Source of the DNA: Lactifluus volemus
Taxonomy: Eukaryota; Basidiomycota; Agaricomycetes; Russulales; Russulaceae
DNA: 64,000 nt
Direction of reading: 5' to 3'
Assembly: GCA_022376515.1 (NCBI GenBank)
Contig: WTXI01000011.1
Coordinates: forward strand, 248,001 to 312,000
The position numbers and the translations under genes were made by a program. Shown one piece after another: positions 57,333 to 64,000 of this stretch. The notes below the pieces were generated by a model that saw nothing but the letters and a program-made list of their open reading frames with translations, did no database searches and had not been told where the DNA came from. How positions within the stretch are numbered: position 1 is the stretch's first letter; each line of letters opens with the position of its first letter.

Positions 57333-59975
57333 ATGTCTTTCACAAACGTTGCCTTGTACCCCGCAAATCCCACGACTACCCGAGGGGAATCCACACGACT
57401 CGGTGCAAGTAAAGGTAAAATTGTATATACGAACGGCAAGACCGTTTTTGTGAGTATCCATCTCTCCACTTGTTCAAGCAGAACTTGAGCTGTCCACACT
57501 CAGATACGCGATATCGATGTTAGCAGCTTACTCTTCATGCATGATTCAAGCTGTTCTGATTGTCAGGGCAATACGCAAAGAACCCCGCGCTTGGTGTATC
57601 ATACAATGGCCACACCCAAAACACGACCGTCGCACGCGTATCTCCAACGGGATTCTACTGTGCCTCAGCTGATACGTCGGGCACCGGTAACGTCTCCTTT
57701 CACTCCCCGGATCTTCTGACTGGACTTGTGGGCCCTAGTTCGCATCTGGGATATCGTAGGCGACGATCAAGCACTGAAAGGAGAGTTCAAAGTCATTTCT
57801 GGGAAAATGTACGCCGTTCTCTTTTTTTCTCATATACATCGACTCAAAACTGTCCTCCTATCAGCAACGATCTCGAATGGGATGGGAAAGTAAACGGATC
57901 ATCGCCGTCGGCGATGGGAAAGACAAGTGAGAAAGAGGGTTTTTTACTTGCAGGATTGTTGATTGCCCGTCGTCAAGATTTGGTCACGCATTCATGTTCG
58001 ATTCGGGTTCGTCCAGTGGAGAGATCATCGGACACTCAAAGGTGGTCCACGTTTGCTTGATCGGGCGACATTGACGTTCAAGACGATTATTACGTCCTTT
58101 AGGTCATTAACGCCGTCGCGATCCGACATCAACGGCCATTCCGCGCTGCGACAGCTGGCGACGATAATCTAATCATCTTCCACCAAGGTAGTGCGATTTC
58201 CCAGTATGATCCTGGGCGGGCTTCTGAATTAAAATTCTAGGGGCTCCTTATAGGTACGATAAGGCAAGGATCAAGATCATGTGTGCTGTGCCGTATACCG
58301 TACAGCTAACTAAGCCACAACTTGAACAGACGATCAAGTCTCACACAAAGTTTGTTCAAGATGTACGCTACGCCCCGACTGGTGACCATTTTGCGAGCGT
58401 CGGATCGGATGGCAAACTCTTTCTTTACGACGGTAAAGAGGGAACAACACTGGGTGAATTCTCTGGCGGTCATTCTGGCACTGTCGTAAGTTCAGGCACA
58501 TCTATCTTCCCTGTTCATGACTTGAGTTCAATCTGCGTGCTTCTCGGCCGCCGTTAGTATGCGGTAAGCTGGAGCCCTGACAGCAAGGCCATCTCATCTT
58601 GTTCTGCAGATACGACCGTCAAGCTATGTAAACTTGGGTATTCTGAAGCGCATTTCATCAGTACTAACTTTTTCCACCCCTAGGGGACGTAGAAACCCGC
58701 AAGGCGACTACCACTTATACCCTTGGAACTGGACTTCAGCATCAGCAAGTTGGAAATGTGTGGAGTTCGCCGGACATTATCGTATCTCTGTCGTTCTCGG
58801 GAGACTGAACGTCTTCGATAGACGCAGCGGAGAGAAGCCCGTCAAGGTGTTGTACGTACGTGACAAAAATTCACCAAAAGTTGAACAATGTCGTTCTACA
58901 TCTCTCGGTGTTTGTAGGGTCCTCAGAAAGCTGTCACCTCGGCCATTCCGACATCGACTGCGTCTGCTGGGGTGTTCCTTACAGGATCGGCTGACGGCCG
59001 AGTACTTTCTTACGATCCTCTGGAAATGCGACTCCACTGACCGGCCAGGGACACACCAATCTCGTTTCCGGACTCACGTCTACGCCGGACGGTAGAGTCT
59101 TCTCTACTGGTTACGATGACCGAGTCCGAGAAGTGGAAGGAGGTGGCTTCACGTACATATCTCATCACCCTCTTTTGACCTTCTTGATTTTGATGCGCTG
59201 AAAAATCGGTCCAAAGGGCCTCCGTTTTTTCCACGGGCTCCCAGCCGAAATCTCTCGCGGCTACGAGCGATCACACCATTTTCGTCGTAGAAGCCGATGT
59301 GGTGGAGGCGGTACGAAATAATCAGAAGGTTGCCGACCTTCGGCCAGGAGGCAGTCCTACGGCATCGCTGCTACAGGTTCCGTGGTTGCGATCGGCTTTG
59401 GGGTAGGTCAACTTGTCAAAGAGCGATGGTCCGCGCATGCCGGGGGATTTGCTCACCTCATGACTCGATTCTCCCAGGATCAGAAAATTCGGTTGTACAA
59501 ATGGGACGGGAAGGCGTTCCAAGAAGAAGGCCTTTTACAATCCAACCAAGGCCTCGTGAGCGCGTTGGCGTTCTCGCCTGATGGTTCGAAGCTCGCTGCG
59601 GGCGATGTGAGTTACTCCCGCTTCCCCCTCACAGGATCCTGACGTTTGTTGTTTTCGCGCAAAGTCCGCTGGGAAGGTCATCCTGTACGACGTGCCAAAG
59701 CGCGAACTGATCACGACTCGTTGGTCCTTCCACTCTGCACGCGTGAACACGCTGAGCTGGACCGCGGACTCTCTCCATTGCGCCTCTGGCGCATTGGACA
59801 CTCACATATACGTATGGAGCGTCAAGAAGCCCATGAAGAATATAGCGATCAAGAACTCTATCCCCGGGGGCGTCAACGCCGTTCTTGGGTGTCGCACGAA
59901 GGTTCAGAGGGTAGGCTAGTGGGAATGGGTGCGGACGCGTCTGTCAAGGTGTGGCAGGTGAAGTTCCACGGGTAG
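57333..59975 (+). CDS. AIP1: Actin-interacting protein 1 (WD40)
   Basis: Two seven-bladed WD40 propellers that work with cofilin to take apart actin filaments. It starts MSFTNVALYPANPTTTRGES at 57333, 94 bases after MAD3. Successive pieces over many short exons: GKIVYTNGKTVFIRDID, then YNGHTQNTTVARVSPTGFYC, HTKFVQDVRYAPTGDHFASV, VSWSPDSKAISSCSADTTVKLW, LNVFDRRSGEKPVKVL, FSTGYDDRVREVEGG, DQKIRLYKWDGKAF, LVSALAFSPDGSKLAAGD, GKVILYDVPKRELITTRW and WVSHEGSEGRLVGMGADASV. A base appears missing near 57884-57886, 58806 and 59885-59886; after each, AIP1 sequence resumes at once. Length and order are those of the family. Confidence 0.93.
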
Positions 59976-60675
59976 GTTTGCTAGAAAACGTTTGTAAATA
60001 GGGGGGGAGGTCAGGTTGGAGAAGAGATATAGATTCAGATTCAGGAGAGGGGATCCGAGTCATTTGATCCATTCATATCACGATCATGGCCTGACCAGGG
60101 CAGGGCGCCCTCAAACCTGTTCACTGTTATGAGGCATCACTTGATATGATACGATACGATCTGATATGATATGATACGGATACGAGTTTGCTGCGAGGAA
60201 CTAATCTGATGTGCGCAAAGTCATGGGATCTCTCTCATTCCCGCACTTGTGCACTTGTTCTCATGTGCAGGCCAAACCGAAACGTTCTAGCATTAGGCGA
60301 CGATCGATCAAAAAGACAGCAGGTTGACTTCCACGCAAGGGCACCCTTGATCATAGACGCTTCCATTTCTCCCGGACTGGAAAGTCTTTCAAAACTGTGG
60401 CTACATACCCAGAATTTTAAATACCGAAAATAAGATTGCTATCATTTACATTGCGTCGTTTTCGCTGTCATGCCCGAGAAAAGAACAAAGGGAAAAAAAA
60501 ACAAAAAAAAAGAGAGAAACCTAAAAGCCCGTCCTCATAACACAGAAATCAGTAAGTAATAGATACAACGATCGTAGATGCCACTGAGAAACAAGATGTA
60601 CAAAAAAAAATTTACACGGCTTTCGTTGGCAAGACGGTGCTACAGTGAGAAGGATGCTTCTGTGGTTGTTTCCTG
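59976..60675. other. Convergent intergenic region with microsatellite
   Basis: Between the ends of AIP1 (+) and the second C2H2 gene (-). A degenerate run of TGATAC/GATATGATAC units lies at about 60142-60184, and A-rich tracts at 60483-60512 and 60601-60610. No gene seen. Confidence 0.5.
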
Positions 60676-62095
60676 TTATGAAACATCAACCAAATCAAAA
60701 GATCGAGTACGTGGATAAACGGACAAACCCGGTACGTAGGGTACCAGACACTTTGAGTTGGTCAACCAGACAGCGCACGTCTCTGTCCGACTTGTTCGAG
60801 AATCGTCATCATCCACATCGCTGTTGCTCTGCACATCCCCGATACATGTGCTACCCTGCAGGTTCGAAGACTGTCCAATCAGACGATCCTCTGGATGCTC
60901 ATCTGAATTCTGGCCAACCCAGCGTATGCGGAGGGCGCGTTGAGAGTCCTTGTCGGATGGCACCAACGAGAACTCTCCTCCTGTAAGGGCGGCAGCATCA
61001 GCCGCTTGAGGGGACTGTAAATGCATGCCATGGGTTCGAATGTGACGTTTTGCATTGGAGCGGACCGTGAAAGATTTGGCGCAAGACGCAACGGGGCATT
61101 TATAAGCTATCACAATGGTGTCAGCAGATCCGAAAAAAAACGATATAAACACGACGTACGTTTATCACCCGAATGTGAATTCATATGTGTGCGAAGACCA
61201 CTCGGGCGTGGAAAGGACTTTTGACAAAGGGCACAGGTATGCATCTTAGATTTACCTTTACGCTTTGGGAAGTTGGTTTCCTCGTGATGAGGCTTCTCGT
61301 CAAGGAGGCTTGAGGTTTTGGTTTTGGAGGAGAAACAGACTGCAGGGAGAAATGATAACTGTGCCCTTGGTATTCTTGTTCCTCGCTGGGAATCATGAGG
61401 TCATTCAAGGAGAGCGGACAGGGGTCGTCTGAAGGATCGACAGACTGGAGGGTATCGAGGCGAAAAGCTTGAACGGAGGGAAGAGAGGGGGGTGGAGGGC
61501 GAGAGGATTTACGATCAGGGCTGGAGGGAGGAGACGGTGAAGGTGAGGTGTGAGGTGAACAAGATGACGAAGGAGGCGGTGGTGGCAACGGCGACGGTTG
61601 TGGAAGGGGCGGCGGCGGAGGAGGAGACGGAGAGGAAATTGAAAATGGACTAGCTTGAGCGGGAACCGGGGGTATGGCAGCCGAAAGGGTATAAGATGGA
61701 GAGGGGTAAATCGGGGGACTGTAGGAAGCTGTAAGGGATCGAGTAGAGGAACGGTCATCTACGGAGGCCGAGTTGGGTATATGCTGCGTGGATGAGAAGC
61801 TAGTCCTTGAAGGATAGGGTAACATTGGGAGTAGCCTCGAGTTTGAGATACGATCGTCTTGGAAGGGATGATATGTGAAGTTATGAAAGGAACGACGGAT
61901 AGGATCCGAGGTTAAGGAAGAAGAATGTTGTTGCTGTTGTTGTTGTTGTTGGTGAAAAGGTGAGGAAGAGGCAAAGTGAGGAGAATTTTGCCATGGATTA
62001 TAGACGTTCGAAGGGGATTGAGAAGAAGAGGATGTTGTCGGTAACGGTAACGAGTAGTGATGAATACCTGTCAAGTCAAGCTGAGGAGAGAACAT
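60676..62095 (-). CDS. Two-finger C2H2 transcription factor, copy 2
   Basis: Paralogue of the gene at 28113-29610, on the opposite strand. Exons 62095-61420, 61339-61160 and 61106-60676 give about 428 residues. The first donor (GTCCGC at 61419) is weak, so that junction is tentative. A long Pro/Ser N-terminus with a Gln run (coded near 61921-61951) is followed by fingers CALCQKSFPRPSGLRTHMNSH and, across an intron in the same phase as in copy 1, CPVASCAKSFTVRSNAKRHIR. The FPRPSGL and VRSNAKRH loops are nearly identical between the two, so they probably bind related sites. The C-terminus is acidic (SDVDDDDSRTS). Confidence 0.85.
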
Positions 62096-62929
62096 GAATT
62101 TACAGGATCCTCGTCGACGAATTCTGCTGGGCGCGCGGGCGGTTGAATCCCAAGTGAGAAAGCCATTAGGTGTTTAAGTACGAGCAAAGGCGTGGTCAGA
62201 GAGAGGCACATTCCTATCTCCCCCTCTTGCACTTCCAAACCCATTCTTGACAAGTGTTTCCTTAGAATCGAGAGCTGCCTGGTAAACAAGACGTAAACAA
62301 TGGGCGGATCCCTACAAGAAATTTTCCTTACTAGGCATTCCGCGCTTCATGGCCGCCCCCTCTCCCAATCCTCATGCTTCATCCTTGCCAACAAAACTAG
62401 CGACAAGCTCGGACTATTAAGTCCCATTGTTGCCACCTAACCTTCTACTACCCTTGAGCCTGGATTCCAGCCATCATCATCATCATCATCACTCCTCTCC
62501 CCAATCAAATTAAAATATCCAATTGCGTACCTAAACCCAGTCACCCTTTCCCCCCCGGATCTCCTCGGTCACTTCTCGCTTGTTGCATTCCCGTGTACGA
62601 CCAGTAGGATACATACACATGCAAGTCAGAGAATAATAAATATAATAATGCAACTGCGCACTTTGAGATAACACCGTTTCACGTGACTTGTCTAAACCAC
62701 ACATTCCCCACAACAACAAACAAACAAATCTGTCTCTCATTGGCCCTCCCATGTCAAGGCGTTCATCTAGCAACAGTGAGCTCGTACCCTATTTCCTACA
62801 ACCTCTCCTCACTTTCCCCCTTTGTCTCTAGAGTCTCATCCTAGTACTCATGACACAGGTCCAGGTCAGTACTGGTAGCCGCTCGCAGCCCCTTTTTAGC
62901 GCCCTCCTCAGTTATCGATTTCACAGCGT
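62096..62929. other. Intergenic, promoter side of C2H2 copy 2
   Basis: 830 bases without a supported gene. Contains an ATC trinucleotide run at 62474-62491 and C/T-rich sequence. The 72-codon frame immediately upstream of 62095 has no domain. Confidence 0.4.
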
Positions 62930-63857
62930 TTGCGAATTTCTTCTGCGATGACATGTCCAATGACATGTCCACGTACTATCCATCCATGTATGATGATATC
63001 CGGGAAAAGAGCATCGCAAGCACAGCCGTCCCTCGCCGCAAGCTTAGGAAACTTCTTCTCTTGGTCTGTTCCTCACTGCCTTCACTCTTCTCTCATCAAC
63101 TTACCCCTGTTCCTGTCTGTCTGTCTAGAGTATGTTCATGACCCTGAGCATGGCTATGCTTTCCGTCCACTCTTTGCGCCTTCTCGCCTACTTGGGTTTA
63201 GTAACCTCGAAGCAAGAGCGCCAAGATCAAGTCGCGAATGGCCTTTTGGCCCATCTATCTAACCAACTAATGGCTGCGGGCCTCATCAATACCACCGCTA
63301 CTATACCATTTCCCCCACCTCCTCAGAGTTGCAAGTATAAACCCCCACTCTGTCATCTCAGCCTTCCCTGGCTGTATGGGTCCATTGTCAGCCTCACATG
63401 TGCATTAGGCGCGATGCGGACAATCTCTCGTATAAGGAAAGATAGCCAAGACCATTCCCGCGAAATTCATGCCATTCGTTTCGGGTTAGGTGGTGCCACC
63501 TTGCTCTTCTGCGTTGGTATCTCTGAACTATTTTTATGACGAGAGAAGGATATATGTCCAATTGTAGTGGCTGTACTGAATACTTTATCCACCCATGTAA
63601 ACGCTCTACCAGATGTACTAATTTATTTCGTTCTTTGTGCACTCCGATTGGTCACATCCGACAGATCCAGACGATATTCTCAACTGCGGCGCGTCTCAAT
63701 ATTCGACTGCGCCGTGTCTCGTAGTCATTATTCTTCTCAGATCCGACCTACGTTGAGATTTGCATTCCAGCCGCTCTTTTGCCCCCGCGTTCTTCCTTTA
63801 CACACCATAATGATCGAGCTGAACTCGTGTAGAGAGGCGTCTGACATTTTTGCATGA
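62930..63857 (+). pseudogene. Membrane-protein remnant, possibly DUF6535-like
   Basis: Pieces in different frames (MSNDMSTYYPSMYDDIREKS; EYVHDPEHGYAFRPLFAP; then ANGLLAHLSNQLMAAGLINT, LPWLYGSIVSLTCALGAM, REIHAIRFGLGGATLLFC) recall the Agaricomycete DUF6535 family: a Ser/Thr-Pro loop, then a Trp-starting hydrophobic helix, then a basic Arg-rich stretch. The frame containing the helix stops at 63537-63539, and hydrophobic sequence continues in frame beyond it to 63857. Weak similarity, multiple frames: probably a decayed copy. It may equally be an unrelated orphan. Confidence 0.35.
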
Positions 63858-64000
63858 ACAAAAGTGCTAGTCGTCTTTGCCCGAGGAGGCCGCCCGCTTC
63901 TCTCACCACAAAAAGGGTGTAAAGCAAAACAAAAACAAAAATTGAAAAAAGAGGGCGCCAAGTACTTTTCTCTCGAAACGATTGATCCACAAATTTGGCG

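Noticed and set aside
61405..62095. Several long overlapping open frames in the Pro-rich part of the second C2H2 gene
   Set aside because: Low-complexity Pro/Ser codons leave alternative frames open; only the frame leading into the zinc fingers is supported.

Overview
This is nuclear DNA of a filamentous basidiomycete. Almost every gene is cut by short introns (mostly 46-66 bases) with GT-AG ends, and the protein repertoire is that of Agaricomycetes: a DUF6698 protein, a GH16 CRH-type cell-wall enzyme, Pag1/Furry, and an Rrm4-type endosomal RNA-binding protein. The F-box gene resembles a family I associate from memory with Rhizoctonia/Ceratobasidium; that placement is a guess. No tRNA, rRNA, CRISPR array or intact transposon was seen. 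|| Layout. Bases 1-14500 are an accessory, gene-poor stretch: a Pcl-type cyclin (-), a broken Pro/Gln-rich fragment, a DUF6698 gene, a small unknown gene, an AT-rich 42-base tandem repeat, then two paralogous genes of an unrecognised family (-) on either side of a block of gene debris. The debris holds a degenerate pentafunctional AROM copy, part of whose EPSP-synthase domain is inverted, joined to a catalase tail. || From 14500 to 62000 the window is dense with housekeeping genes: WDR59/Sea3 (-) and PUM3/Puf6 (+) sharing a 102-base promoter; a bestrophin-like relic; phosphopantothenate-cysteine ligase; EXO1; a two-finger C2H2 factor; PIG-P (-); a RAD51 paralogue (-) and a three-RRM protein (+) sharing a 170-base promoter; the very large PAG1/Furry gene; an F-box gene; a CRH-type GH16 (-); MSH6; an Rrm4-like protein; MAD3; AIP1; a second C2H2 factor (-) paralogous to the first; and a poor membrane-protein-like remnant near the right end. 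|| Themes. Four genome-stability genes lie within 32 kb (EXO1, a RAD51 paralogue, MSH6, MAD3). Polarity and RNA transport are covered by PAG1, AIP1 and Rrm4, and wall and surface synthesis by the CRH enzyme and PIG-P. || Quality caution. PAG1, the F-box gene, the Rrm4-like gene, MAD3 and AIP1 contain reading-frame breaks that each look like exactly one missing base, often in a short homopolymer. WDR59, PUM3, CAB2, EXO1 and MSH6 splice cleanly. The breaks are more likely sequence errors than real decay. The AROM/catalase block, with its inversion and large losses, looks truly dead.
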